Shown here piece after piece: positions 1 through 12,749 of a DNA stretch of 64,000 nt. Numbering within the stretch: position 1 is the first letter of the stretch; each line of letters opens with the position of its first letter. The stretch comes from Amoebidium appalachense. Taxonomy: Eukaryota; Ichthyosporea. The DNA is taken from positions 10,044,001 to 10,108,000 of the forward strand of contig CAVNZM010000002.1 of the NCBI GenBank assembly GCA_963693365.1, written 5' to 3'. A program made the translations under genes and the position numbers. The notes beneath the pieces were generated by a model that ran no database searches, was not told where the DNA came from, and saw only the letters and a program-made list of their open reading frames with translations.

Positions 1-387
1 GAGAGAGGGTGCAGGCGGGAGGGGGGGGAGGGGGGGGGGGGGGGGGGGGGGGATAGGCCAATACCTTCGGAATAATCCGGTTGGTAACCCCAATCTCTGC
101 TCCTCTCACCGTACTCGAGTGGCTCCCTGGGTTCACGGTTGTTGTCAGCCATAAATTAGTCAACCTGCCATTACCCCCCCCCCCCCCCCCCCCCCCCCTC
201 CCCCCTCCCTCCAGCTCCTTCTCCCCCCCCTCTCCCCCCCTGCCCTTCTTCTGCCCTCCCCTCCCTTAGCACGGACCCAATCACCCATCCACCCTCCCCT
301 CCCAGCCACCGCTTTCCCTTTCAAACACCAGAGCTTTCACGATCCCTGCAACAGACACACCACCACACCTTAGAGGCAAAACACACA

Positions 388-475
<88 letters not shown>

Positions 476-711
476 TACACACACACGGCCACACAACCCA
501 CCTGCCACTTTGCTCCCTCCTTCTTTCTCTTCCCCTCCCACCCTTCTTTGGGCTTGCAGCCAATCCGATCAGAGAATCGCGCATCACGTTATCCGGATCA
601 GTGTTTGCCACTTTTATAAATGGGTCCCCCGGTTGCCATAATTTCTTCGCCTCCCCTCCTCCTCTTTCCCCGTGCAACTCTGCGGCACCCTTAGGCTCTG
701 TGGTTCCGTGT

Positions 712-742
<31 letters not shown>

Positions 743-874
743 GGGGAGGGGGGAGGGGGGAGGGGGGCTAGGGGGAGGGGGGGGGGGGGGGGGAAGGGAG
801 GGAGGGGGACAGGAGAGAATGTGCACGTTTATCCTTGTTTGTGTTGTGTGTATATGTGTGTGTGTGTGTGAGTG

Positions 875-957
<83 letters not shown>

Positions 958-1094
958 TGGGTGGGTGGGTGGGTGGGTGTGCGAGCACGATTTTTCTTGT
1001 GTGCCGTGTGGTTGTTTGGGGGTTTCCCTTCCTTTTCTTTTCTTTCTTCTTCCCCCCCCCCCCCCCCTTTTTTTTTTTTTTGCAAAAGGCGACG

Positions 1095-1127
<33 letters not shown>

Positions 1128-1620
1128 TAAACAGTGAGTTTTAATGGTTTCAGCCGGCAAAGTTAAGAGAATGTGGGGTGGGGTTGGGGGGTGGGGGTTT
1201 GGAGGGGGAGGGGGGTGATGGGGAGACAGACTCACCCAATCTGCTGCCCCTCCTTCCTGGTGTGGGGTGAGGCAGTGTGTGTGTGTTTGTTTTGGGGGGG
1301 GGGGGGGGGGGGGGGGGGAGGGGGGGGGGGGGGGGAGCAAGGCAGAGAAAACAACACGAGGTAGACAAATAAATAAGGGTGAGGAGGACGAGGGAAGGAG
1401 GGCGGGAAGGATGGATGGTGGGACCCGTCATGAAAAATGATTTTAACGGATCATAATAACAGGCTTTATCAAACGGCAAGTGCAATGTCAAAAGGGAAAA
1501 CGGGGGGGGGGGGGGGGGGGGGGGGGGGGAAATGCTCTGCCAAACAGAAGGACGGACCAACATTCCCCGACGGAGCCCAGGTGCGGGCTGGGCTTGGGGT
1601 TTGGGTCGGGTTGATGGAAG

Positions 1621-1667
<47 letters not shown>

Positions 1668-2498
1668 GGGAGGGGAGGGGGGGAGGGGGGGGAGGGGGTG
1701 TAGAGTGTGAAACAAGAGGAGGAAGAGAAGGGGTGTGTGTGTGGGCGCTGAGGGGGGGAGGGGGGGGGCGGGGGGGGGGGGGGGGGGGGGGGAGGGGGGC
1801 GGAAGGTACCTCTTGCATACTCGGACAGATCCTCTTTGGGCTGCCTGGCCGACCTTTGGGCCCCACCTGCTGCCTCTGAAGGCCCTTTGCCTCTCCTGCA
1901 CAAGCGCACACGTGAGGGGGTGTTCCCCCCCCCCCCCCCCCCCCCCCCGGGAGGCAACCATACATGGTTCGTTTGTTGTTGATCTTTAATATTTGATAAG
2001 CCCCGTACCCTAAGCCAATGCCCCCCCCTCCCCCCCCCCCCCCCCCCCCGGTCTCCTTTACCGCAGGGCAGTGAGGTAAGGGACACACACACACACACAC
2101 ACAGACACACACGCGCGCGCGCGCGCGCGCGCGCGCAGACATGCGCACGCACACGCACACGCACGCACACACACACACACACACCACCACCACCACCATG
2201 AACAGGGAAAGATGACCCATACTCCTAGCACACAACACAAGAGACCGACATGGGACAGACACACAAACACACACACACACACACACATACACACACACAC
2301 ACACACACACATACACACACACACATACACACCGACAAACCCCCGAGGAACCACAAACCCATCCCGTCATTTAGCTCCAAATACATACACACACACAGAG
2401 CGCCCCTCATCGACCACATGGCACATTAGATATGCTCCCCCTCCCCCCTCCCCCCCTCCTTCCTTCCCCCCCCCCCCCCCCCTCCCCCCCGCAGGCCC

Positions 2499-2539
<41 letters not shown>

Positions 2540-3542
2540 CTCCCTCCCTCCCTCCCTCCCTCCCTCTGTCTCCCCCCCCCCCCCCCTGCCCTCCCTCCCT
2601 GTCTCTCCCTCCCCCCCCTCTCCCTCTCCCCTTCTCTCTCTCTCTCTCTCACTCTCTTTTTCTTCATCTTTCCTTCTTCAAATATGACCGTTCTTATATA
2701 ATCCCACACCACAGGCTACAGCACGTACCTTTCCCCATACTCCTCCCTCTCCCTCCGTCCCCTGCTGCTCCCTGAAGCCTCCACACCACCCCCACCCCCG
2801 GCACCATCCCCCTCGTACGTGCTCTTTGTTGCTAAGGCCCTCTTTTCTCTGTGTCCGCTCTCTGTGCGTGGTTTGCTCCCCGTGTGTGTCTTTGCCTCCG
2901 CCCCACTTTCACGCGCATGTCGTGAGTCGCTTCCGTCCTTTGTTTTCGTAGGTGTGCCCTGACTGGCTTCTGCCGAAAAAATAAAGGGGGAAAAAAAAGG
3001 AGGGGGGGGGGGGGGGATGAATATGCGCATAAAAACATGGGAATATTTACACAGAAATGCTGAACATCCGTGCAAACATGGCAATATATGCACAGAGGCC
3101 ATGCATATGTGCGCTCACATCGGCATGTGTGCACAGAAACATGTACGTGTACGCACATGGGTGTGTATACACAGAAACCACACACATACACATCAACATG
3201 CATACGCATAAAGACCGTATAGGGAGGGAAGGAAGGGCAGAGTCAGATTTTCGGACTCACAAACACTCTAAACCATAAAACAATAAAAAAGTAGGAATAT
3301 GGTCCCAACGGGCACTTGATTGACTTTTTCTTCCCTTCTTCCCCCCCCCCCCCCCCCCCCCCCCTCTCTCCCCCTCCCTACCCCCCAATCCATTGTAGAA
3401 AAGAAAGAAGGAAATAAGAAAAGGCCAAAAAGGAAACAACGAAAGAAAGGATTTCCAATTCTAAACCCGCATCTCTCTCTCTCTCTCTCTCTCTCTCGCG
3501 CCCCCTCCCCCCCCCCCCCCCCCTCTTCCCTTTCCCCCTCCC

Positions 3543-3619
<77 letters not shown>

Positions 3620-3840
3620 CCTCTCTCCCCCCCCCCCCCCCCGTCTCACTTTTTTCTTCTCCACCCTCCTCCCTCATCCCTCGCTCATGCCCTCCCTTCC
3701 ACCCATCTCTTTCTCTCCCTCTGTCTCCCCGTCCCTCCATCCCTATTCCCTCTTTTTTTCTTCTCCTGTGATACAAAAACACCCCATTTATTCTCCCCTT
3801 CCCCCCCCCCCCCCTCCCCCTCCCCCCCCCCCCCCCCCCC

Positions 3841-3872
<32 letters not shown>

Positions 3873-3913
3873 ACATACACATAAACACAAACATTCACAC
3901 ACACACACACACA

Positions 3914-3956
<43 letters not shown>

Positions 3957-4075
3957 CCCCCCCCCCCCCCCCCCCCGTGCCCGCCTCCCTCCCTTCCCCT
4001 TTCCCGCCTCTCACAAGCAGGTGGTCAGCCGTACAAACCCTAGCTTGCAGGCCCGCTGTCCTCACACCTCCTCCC

Positions 4076-4107
<32 letters not shown>

Positions 4108-4526
4108 TGATTCCGCCTTTTTGCCCCTACCAAAAGACCCATCTATGTACCCTCATTTTTTGCACATCAAGGAGGGCAAATGCTGGTTTTTCCTTTCTCG
4201 CTATCATCTCCTAATTTCCGATCCCTCCATCTCTCTTCTCTCTCTCCCTCACCCCTCCCCTCCTCCTTCCCCCCCCCCCCTCCTCCAAAAAAAAAAAAAT
4301 GGCGGATAACACGAACACATACATAAATGCGCATGCACTCCACACATCCGCAACATCCAGCAAATATACTTTATGTTCTAGTTGGTGATCGTGACCACAC
4401 CTGTATGTGCACACACACACTTGACAAGCATGCACCCAGATCTCGTTTTCCTTTTCCTTTTTTTCCTCCACAGTAAACCTCCCCCCCCCCCCCCCCCCCC
4501 CCCCCCCTCCCCCCCCCCCCTCCCCC

Positions 4527-4569
<43 letters not shown>

Positions 4570-4620
4570 CGCCCCGCCCCGCCCCTTCAACCCCTCCACG
4601 TACCCCGCCCTTCCCCCCTT
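1..4620. repeat. Simple-repeat block with no gene
   Basis: This 4.6 kb is almost entirely low-complexity DNA. It contains G or C homopolymers (for example G 1624-1666 and C 4483-4567), (AC)n at 379-486, (GT)n at about 840-956, (CA)n with an embedded (CG)n tract at 2081-2190, (CT)n at 2505-2537 and 3548-3617, and a 30-nt A run at about 3841-3870. A degenerate tandem repeat lies at 3030-3185. Open reading frames across it encode only Pro, Gly, His/Thr or Cys/Val runs and are artefacts of the repeats. I see no splice-bounded exon with ordinary amino-acid composition. Confidence 0.9.
3030..3185. repeat. Degenerate tandem repeat, period about 35 bp
   Basis: Four related units each combine an ACATGG(G/C)-like start with a TA/TG-rich middle and an ACACAGAAA or GCACAGAGG end. 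They are at about 3037, 3076, 3118 and 3152. The copies are diverged, so the period is approximate. Confidence 0.5.
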
Positions 4621-4689
4621 CCCTCATCCCCCTCCCCCTCTCCATCGAGCATGTGACCGACCATTTTTCTCCCGCACATGCACGGAAAA

Positions 4690-5360
4690 AACGAAAACGC
4701 CAACAGTACCTCTTGTTCTAGTAGGTCTTGCAATTTCATTTTCTGGGGGAGCGTCGCCCAGATCCAGAGGTTGCCCATTAATGAAAGCAAGCACCCTGAA
4801 CGAAAATGCCCAGTCAGTTGCACCCAATTTTGAACTTCTAAACAGTGGGGGCCGGTCAATAGGTACTTTTGAGGATTCATGTGCCTGCATACAACGTAAC
4901 TCGTTTACCTGCCATCATGAACTGATTTCTTTTCTTGAAACCTGAGTGAGCAGGTATTTGGGATTCAGAGACACGGGAGTGGGTAAAATTGCGGGAGGAA
5001 AAGTCAGCAACGCCGTATGTGCAGTAAGCTCCGTGTGGACCAAGGACTTGCACAGGAAAACTTCCCACCGCTTCACATGAAGTCTTTTCAGAGAACACTC
5101 ACAAGAGTGCGCAACATGCAGCCCAAACAGGTTAACGACATCAGGTGCACCGGCAGAACTAGTCAGTACCTTTCACGCCGAAACCTTCCCGCCTGCTTGA
5201 GTTTTCCTATAGCGCTGACCACCTCATTCAACCGCTCCAAACTCACAACCACCCTGGGAACATCCCCATCCTGCCCTGCTCCCTCCTGGTCCTCCCCATG
5301 TGTCCCACTGGCTATGGACTTTCCTCGTCCACGCCGTCCGCCGTTTCTCCCTCCATCCAT
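4690..5360 (-). CDS. Tentative multi-exon gene, function unknown
   Basis: The best exon runs from an ATG at 5358-5360 down to a GTACTG donor after 5170. It encodes a basic, Gly/Arg-rich start, then an amphipathic stretch reading VVVSLERLNEVVSAIGKLKQ, which looks like a helix. A second likely exon at about 4712-4889 (acceptor GTATGCAG, donor again GTACTG) reads well in one frame, containing TDWAFSFRVLAFINGQPLDL. I could not settle the link between them: a short 34-nt exon near 4910-4945 fits the phase of the first exon but leads into the other frame of the last. I do not recognise the family. The surrounding DNA is of normal complexity, which is itself unusual in this window and supports a real gene. 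It could also be non-coding. Confidence 0.3.
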
Positions 5361-5370
5361 TAAAAAAGAT

Positions 5371-6279
5371 ACTTATACTTGCGCCTGTCGCAGCTCGAGG
5401 GATGAAGTGATCGAATGGCACCTAGCCACACCCACTTATGTATGACCAGAGAGCTAGCGGTCTAATGTTACTCGCCCGGCCCAAATGTTACTATTCTAAG
5501 TTTCTACACGTTAGAACTTTGCACCCAACCTTCGTTTAGAGCCGCTAATAAAAAAAATGTCCGTGTAATAGGCAACTTCACTGCTGGTTTAAGACAAGGT
5601 GGCGATCAGCTGCAGTCTGGCTGGTAGCCCACGATGATCATTTCGAAAGTCCCTTTATTACGTCGGCAATCATTTTGGCGCCAAAAATGGCTCACAAAAC
5701 GAAAAAACAGAGCGGAGCCTCACACTCGGCAGTTGAGCATGGCCAGCACACAGCGATCGCACACTTGAACTGAAAGTGTCCCACTTTGCGGTAGCTCACA
5801 GAGCATTTACTTCAGAAGTTATCTGCCTGCCGAAATATGTGAAATAATCTTGTGCGGACTTGCACACTGGTGTACAGTTAGTCTGAGCTACCTGCAAAGG
5901 GCAGACAGTGTTTATTCACGTGTGTAAGTTCGATTGAATCTGTTTTCCATCTGAAGAGCTTTTTCTTACGAAAGTGGTCTGTAATTTCGTAAGTTTCTTT
6001 TTCATGGAATTACTGCTGGTCTAGACCAAGGCTTTCTTGGTGCACACACAATTGAGCCCCTTTTACAAAGGGATACTTTTCTGTATTTTAAAAGGCTAGC
6101 TGTGCAACTACGAGGGATGCACTGCAAACTGTGCAAGCAGGAACCACAAGAGGTTAGAGCCTGGAAACCTGAGGGGGAGGGGGGGACCATGGAACCCAGC
6201 AAAACACACATTTCAACACCTCCCCTTCCGAAACAGGGAGTACTACGCAGCTTGAACTAGCTATATATACAAGTGTATG
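5371..6279. other. Unique AT-leaning intergenic sequence
   Basis: About 900 bp of ordinary-complexity sequence. Open frames are short, with no splice-bounded exon or recognisable protein motif. I see no repeat structure. Confidence 0.6.
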
Positions 6280-6314
6280 AAAAGCTCTTTGAAAAGCGGG
6301 TGTTTAAAAACACC
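6280..6314 (-). promoter_or_regulatory. Orphan histone-type mRNA 3' end signal
   Basis: On the minus strand, 6314-6299 reads GGTGTTTTTAAACACC, the same 16-mer that follows the H3 and H2A genes in this window. Downstream, 6297-6280 reads CTTTTCAAAGAGCTT in its core, almost the same as CTTTTCAAAGAAGCTT after H4. A six-base-pair stem, four-base loop and purine-rich downstream element at matching spacing is the animal-type signal for histone mRNA cleavage. No histone coding sequence lies directly upstream (6315-6600 on the minus strand), so it is either a relic of a lost histone gene or the end of an unrecognised transcript. Confidence 0.75.
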
Positions 6315-7196
6315 TATTTTTCGGGCCCGGGTACCATATCAGGAGCGGGCAATTTTTGAATTCTCCCTCCCCGGCCCCGCCGGGGAAAATTTGAGGTTTT
6401 TGGACCTCAAAGAAGTCAAATCCTGCAAAATCCACTACCGGGAGGCCAAAAAGGGTGATTTTACAAAAAAGGAGGGACATACATGAAAAAGAGAAAATGG
6501 GCGAGTTCAGTGGGCTGCCGATAAGTATATTTCGTGCTGGGCCGGTATACATGCTGCCGTGGTTGTTGCTGTAGACGGCAGTATGGCATCGCATGTGTCA
6601 CGTGACCTGCACGTGAATGCGACCATGTGCAGGCACTGAGTCTAGGGGGATTTGTATGTGTGTTTTGGAGCACCGACAAGGCAGAGCCAGGGTGAGGGAT
6701 GTGTAAACATGGAGTTTAGGGAGATCGTGCTGCTATTGTAACATGTGCACAAAACAGCCACGTGCACCGGCACACTCCGGTGTACAGAACAATAATATGC
6801 ACATGCTTCACTGTAATATCATGTATGCGCATGCCGCACAAGGTTTAGGAGACCACCACAGTATATACTATTTTCTTTTGGTTGATATCCATGTAGGAAT
6901 GGTGTGTTGCAGTTGTCATGATCAGCCTGAGGCAGGCACGTGCACTCACTGAATCACTAGAACTCATGAATAAAAAATACATTCGCTAAAAACGGCAAGG
7001 TAAATTTGGGGCCAAGCTATTATTTCCCCCTTTTAAACGTTTTTTTAGCTCCAAGAACTTCGACGCCAAAATTTCTATATTTGGCCATCGTATATGATAA
7101 TGAACACGTGTACTTAAATTAAAGTAGTTATATAAATATGAGCGGCCCGTTACAAATACAGTGACGAAAAACAGTGACCCACGAGCAGTTTTTCTT
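6315..7196. other. Intergenic sequence, no gene seen
   Basis: Mostly unique sequence. A short G/C-rich patch at 6325-6440 contains small inverted repeats such as CCCCGGCCCCGCCGGGG and TTTTTGGACCTCAAAG. I see no histone residue signature or other coding exon. Confidence 0.55.
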
Positions 7197-7200
7197 TCTA

Positions 7201-7252
<52 letters not shown>

Positions 7253-7575
7253 ACACACACACCAGACACACACACCACCACCACGGTGACCACCACCACC
7301 ACCACCACCACCACTCACCCCTTAAAAAAACCACACACATACGTGCACGTGTACACACACACACAGAACACCACCACCACCTCCACTGGACCCCATTTCC
7401 TCGTTGTTTTCTTAAGCCTTCAGACCAGTCCTGCACACTGGAGTTAAACAATTGAATTCACCTAGGCTGACATGCATCCACCCCCGCCTTCCACTTCCCT
7501 CCCCCCCACCCCCACCCCCCACCCCCCCCCCACCCCCACCCCCTCCCCCTCGATGAAGAAGGGCCCCCGTAAGCC

Positions 7576-7613
<38 letters not shown>

Positions 7614-7860
7614 GAGGGGGAGAGGGGGGAGCTCTTGAGCCTCCGGGTAGGGAAGTGGGGTCCGGGGATCCGGAGAGGAGGGGGGGGGGGGGGGGGGGGG
7701 GAGAGGGGCATATAATATTGGGCCTAGATATCATAGTATGGGGCCCCGGGGGAGGGGAGAGGTGGGGGGGGGAGGGGGGAGGATCCACGGGAAAGACCTT
7801 TAGGTGCATGTTCTTATTTATACCCCCTTCGAATCATCCCCCCTCTCCCCCCCCCTCCCC
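7197..7860. repeat. Homopolymer and CCA/CAC repeat block
   Basis: C run 7202-7238, (AC)n 7239-7262, (CCA)n near 7290-7316, then alternating C-rich and G-rich runs to 7860, including a long G run at about 7577-7612. No coding signal. Confidence 0.85.
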
Positions 7861-8478
7861 CCCCCTGAGTGCAGGCCGTGACGTAGCTACGATAACCCTG
7901 CAGAAGGCAACAAAAATGTATTAATTACTAGCACTATACATGTGTTCATAGTGCAGCTTGCACCACGTATGATCTCAGCAACTTTAAAGTAGTCACAAAG
8001 TTTAGTTATTTTCATTATTTTCATTGCTCTGAACTCTATTACTCTGAAATGATCACCGTGCATGTACCGCAAGATAACAACCCTATATGTGTGCAGCTGC
8101 TGCCTGCAGGTTAGACTCGCTGAAAAGACAATTGTCAGTGTGCATCCGACGCTTGCAGCTGCAGCTAGCCTCTGCAACATTAATACTTGCCAAGTGAATG
8201 CTCTTACACTTGATCATCATTCACTCAAAAAACCGAGGACCGACAGATTAAATATTAATGTCGATCCGAATGATCAGCAAGTGTCTATGCGTACTACTAT
8301 ATATACACACACGTAAAATGCGAAGCTATCAGTTACAAGGCACACCTGCTGCACTGGCACACATACACATACACACCGGCAGATCGATGCTGTCAAAATT
8401 TACTTTCATGTACTTCGTAGGTCCGACACAGGTGCACATGAACACGTACATATGTACAAGCCGCGCACACACCACACC
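7861..8478. other. Unique intergenic sequence
   Basis: Ordinary-complexity sequence with only short open frames of unremarkable composition. No exon or RNA gene recognised. Confidence 0.5.
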
Positions 8479-8585
8479 ACACATACACACACACACACAC
8501 ACACTCACACACACACACGCACACACGCACACACGCACACACGCACGCACGCACGCACACACACACACACACGCACGCACGCGCG

Positions 8586-8665
<80 letters not shown>

Positions 8666-8687
8666 GACACACACACACACACACACA
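8479..8687. repeat. (CA)n microsatellite with embedded (CG)n
   Basis: About 210 bp of alternating purine-pyrimidine sequence, mostly CA with scattered CG steps and a pure CGCGCG tract near 8580-8594. This composition is prone to left-handed (Z) DNA. Confidence 0.9.
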
Positions 8688-9096
8688 TCACTGGGTGCGC
8701 TCGCTGGGGATTAGTTTTTTGGCACGCTGTTGACTTTATCGTGTGTTTATTATTTGCTATTTATTGGCCAGCGGCCAACATTTAAAAATATACTATATAC
8801 CTAAAAATAGATACTGACTACGGCCAGCAGACATTATACACCTTCCAGGACACATTAACACCAATAGTCTAACACACCATACTCTCGATCACAAAGAATT
8901 CCTAACAAACAGAGAAAAGTGCAAAGGCTCTGTACTATTACTCAGATTCTAAATTTTAATTCTTTACAGTAAACTTCGGAATGAAAGCTAGCCCCCCCCC
9001 CCCCCCCTCCCCCCTAACATGACTGTACGAAGAACAGGTATAACTTGAAGCACTACAACACATATGAGATCCGTTACATTGGTGTACATTCCAATA
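8688..9096. other. 3' flank of the exonuclease-transposase-like gene
   Basis: About 400 bp of unique sequence downstream of the stop codon at 9097, probably including its 3' UTR, plus a short C run at 8992-9007. No separate gene is seen. Confidence 0.5.
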
Positions 9097-10766
9097 TTAG
9101 ACACTAGTTTGGCTACTCTGACTACTCTGAGATCCTGATTGGCTGCCTGCAGACTTGCGGCCACGATTACTTTGCTTTCGATCGTGCCATTGCAGCTGCG
9201 TCTCTCCAGCAGGTGGCAACGCCAGGCCCAGCACAGCAGATGCACGAGAAGGGGGTGGGAACTGCCCACCAGCCGAGGGCTGGCCCACATGGCCCAAGTA
9301 AGGATGGGGACCGTGCTGCGGCAGTAGCCCAGGCATGGGGAAGGCAGGGCCGGGCTGAGGCGGCATGATGCCCCACGGTGGGGGCCAGCCATGTGGGTGG
9401 TGCGGGCCTGGATGGGGTGCAGGGGGCATGTGCGGCACATGGCCCTGCTGCATGTCAAGCGCGGGTGCTGGTGGCATGGCATCCTGATTGGCTGCAACCC
9501 AACGTGGGCAGCTCTTGGCCCGATTGGAGCCGGGGCAGCCCTTGCCCTGGCGGCCACACGTCTTGCAGGTCTTGGGGGCTCTCTGGGGTGGCTGCATAGG
9601 AGGGGGCACCGGCAAATCCATCTGCAGGGGCCCCTCAGGGCCAATGTTGCGATGCTTTTTGCCCACTAGCATGGGCAAGGGCCGCTCACGCTGCGCCCCT
9701 GCATCGACACCGTCTGGAACAGGGAGGGGTGGCAAGGGGGCAGGCCGTATGGTTGCTGGCACAGCGTCTGCCCTCTCCTCGCGCATACGCTTGCGGTGAT
9801 CTGCCAGGCCCTCGTGTGTGGAGCGCTGTGCATGTGCCGTCTGCCAGGTCTTCCACTTGTCGAAATGCTTCTTGATGTAGGCCGCATCCTTCATGTAGAT
9901 TCCCCCAGCCACAGAGGCAGCCTTGTTGAAGTCTTGGGCCAAAGCCTCGAACAGCTGGCCGTTGGGCTTTGCATGTGCCTTGTAGGTGCCCAGGAGCAGC
10001 GTGCTGAATAGCTTGCGCTCCTGAGGGGTAAGCACCGGAAGGAAGGGGATGGCCACATGTTGCTTCTGCGCCAGGAACTTGTAGTCGCCCCTCAGTGCAG
10101 GGTCCGGCTGTGGTGCACCACGCGCCACCTGGTTGCCCCCCCCCATGGCAGCACCGTCACCCTCCTCGACCTCACAGTCCTCTGGCCCGCCCATCACGCC
10201 ATTGGCTGCAGGCTCGATGTTATCAGACGGAGGTGGGGGTGCGGGCACCGCAACTGGCTCCTGCGCCGGGGCATTGGCCACACAGGAGAGCGGGGCAAAG
10301 TTGAAGTACTCCTCCGGTAGCTTGTAGCAGCCTACGGGTACCCACTGGGGGTCGAGGTGATGGCCGTACAGCATCAGCGCCAGTGCCTCCATGTCGTCAA
10401 CAATCCAGGGGCTGTAGTGGGGGGGCCCCGATGCCTGGCCCAGGCGGTTGCGGTAGTGTGCACGCAGGTTGTGGCGGTGGCGCCTATTGGACATGGTGGC
10501 GTCCAGCAGGCGCAGCGACATGCGTGTGGCCCCAAAGTGGGTGGCCAGGGGGTTGTGCACTGCCCCCTCCACCTCGTTGGTGCCCCGGATGCAGCGGTAG
10601 CGCATGAGCCCATCTGCGTCGGCAGTGGTCTCGTAGTAGAGGGGCAGGCCGGGGGGGGTCCGACAGACAGCCATTTTGGGCGTGTTCGAGCAGCGACTGT
10701 GGGGGCACAAGCAAACATCAGAGAGATGGGTGGGTGGTGGTGGTGGTAGTGTGTGTGTATGTGTGT

Positions 10767-10814
<48 letters not shown>

Positions 10815-10886
10815 TGGGGTTGCTAAGGAAAAAAACGAGCAGGGAAAGGCAAAAAACAACTGGCTAGGCAGCAAGGGCCGTGCGGG

Positions 10887-10962
<76 letters not shown>

Positions 10963-11536
10963 ATGTTTGGGGGGGGGGGGGGGGGGGGGGGGGGGAGGCT
11001 AGGGTGTGCGTGTGTGTGCAGATGAACCAAGGATGACAAATAAGCGAAGAATCTTTTCTGTGGTGGTGGAGTTGTTGGGCGCCTGCAGGGGAGGGGGGGG
11101 GGGGGGGGGGGGATGTTGCCTCGAGTCTTTCAAAGCCATCCTTCTTGAACAGAGGCTTGCCATCCGGTCCGGGCGGCACATCCTTGTAGGTGTTTTTGAA
11201 CTCCACCAGCCGCGAGACCAGCGTGTATGGGTCGGGAATAACCCGCCGGATGCGCTCCATGAAGTAGCTCAGGTCGCCGCCCTTGAGCTCGGTTTCAATG
11301 TCGATGCCCTTCTGCTCCAGCACCCCCTGTGAGGCAGGATGCCAATATTAATTTACTACGCACACTGCAATTTGGGTTTGGTAGACTTTGATACCTGCCG
11401 TTATTGTAGGACCCCTCCCCTCCACCCCCCCCATCTTCTCCCCCAACACAAGTAAAAAATGCATGTGGCTCTTTCCCCCCACAACCCTACATTATTTCTC
11501 TCTAGGCATATGAATAACCCCCACTCTCCCCCCCCC

Positions 11537-11567
<31 letters not shown>

Positions 11568-12717
11568 TTGCCCCCCTCTCTCTGAGGCTCAGGCTCTCTC
11601 TCTTCCCTCAGAAGTTTTGTCGAAGGTGTGCATGGTTGTGGGTGGAATGGTGAGTGTGTGCTAACGAGTGTATGTGTGTGTGCGCGTCAGTCACGCATGT
11701 TGTTGTTGCCGTTTTTTTTATTTTTATTTTTTATTTTTTATTTTGGGGGGGGGGGGGGAGGGGGGGGCACCTTCACATGTCCGTAATCCTCTTCATTCCA
11801 CACAAATATTGCCTCGCTGAGTGCGCGTGCGTACTCAGCCCTGCGGGGGTGTGACTTGTACGTGCCGTCCGCCGTGTTTGCAATGGAGTGGAAGGCGTCA
11901 TTCAGCACAGTCTGCCACACCACCTCCCCAGGCGGTGCCTGGCCCAACATGCCCTCTCTGGGAGCTGCCTCGGGTCCCCCTGGGGCTGCCTCAAGGCCCC
12001 CCGGGGCTGCCTGGGGGTCCTGGGGGGGTGCCTGTGGGCCGGCAAGGGGTTGCTGCTGCTCGGCAGGGGGAGGGGCTGGGTCAGGGACCACCGGCACCTC
12101 GGCACCTGGGTCCGGTGGGGGCTGAATGGGCCGTAGCCACTGCAGGTGCACCATCAGCTCAAAGGGCGGCGGGCCCAGCTCTCCCAGGGTCTTGCCCTTG
12201 TCGGGGCCAAAGGGCACCTGCATGGCCGGCGACAGCACCTGATCCACCCGCACCACTGCATGCTTCTTGCCCACCTTCATGCCCCCCCAGCGCTCCGGCT
12301 GCACAGCCAGCACCACCCCGGTGGCTGCTGCAGCATGTGGGCCCCGCCGGGGCACAATCTCAACCCCTTCACCGAGTGCCTTTGCATGAAGCCGCGCTGC
12401 ATGTCATAGAGGGAAGCAAAAAACTCAGCCAAAAAGCCACAGCACCAACGTTTTTCTCTTCGCTCCACAAAAATCAAATGCATATTCCTTAGCAACCCCC
12501 TTCCCCCCCCCCCCCCCCCCCCCCCCCTTCTCCCTCCCCCCCCCCCCTCTCCCAGTGCCCAGCTTGTGTGGCACTTGCACGTGTTAACAGTGCTATAGCC
12601 CCCCCCCCCCCCCCCCCCCCCCCCCCCCACCACCACCACCACCAATCACCCCCTCCTTTGATAGCCACCCGACACCCAGCATAACACAACTGGAACACTG
12701 GCCCATGTGGTCAGCCA

Positions 12718-12749
<32 letters not shown>

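Noticed and set aside
1150-2370. 406-codon minus-strand open frame
   Set aside because: Composed of poly-Pro, poly-Gly and Cys/Val runs from simple repeats; no splice-bounded or conserved segment.
6304-6594. 96-codon minus-strand frame just upstream of the orphan histone 3' end
   Set aside because: No basic tail or histone-fold residues; composition is that of random sequence, so it is not the missing histone.
8521-8560. CRISPR-like spaced repeats in CA/CGCA tracts
   Set aside because: Regular spacing comes from microsatellite drift; there are no unique spacers and the genome is eukaryotic.
9391-9799. Plus-strand frames over the last exon of the exonuclease gene
   Set aside because: Antisense shadows of a GC-rich coding exon with clear conserved motifs on the minus strand.
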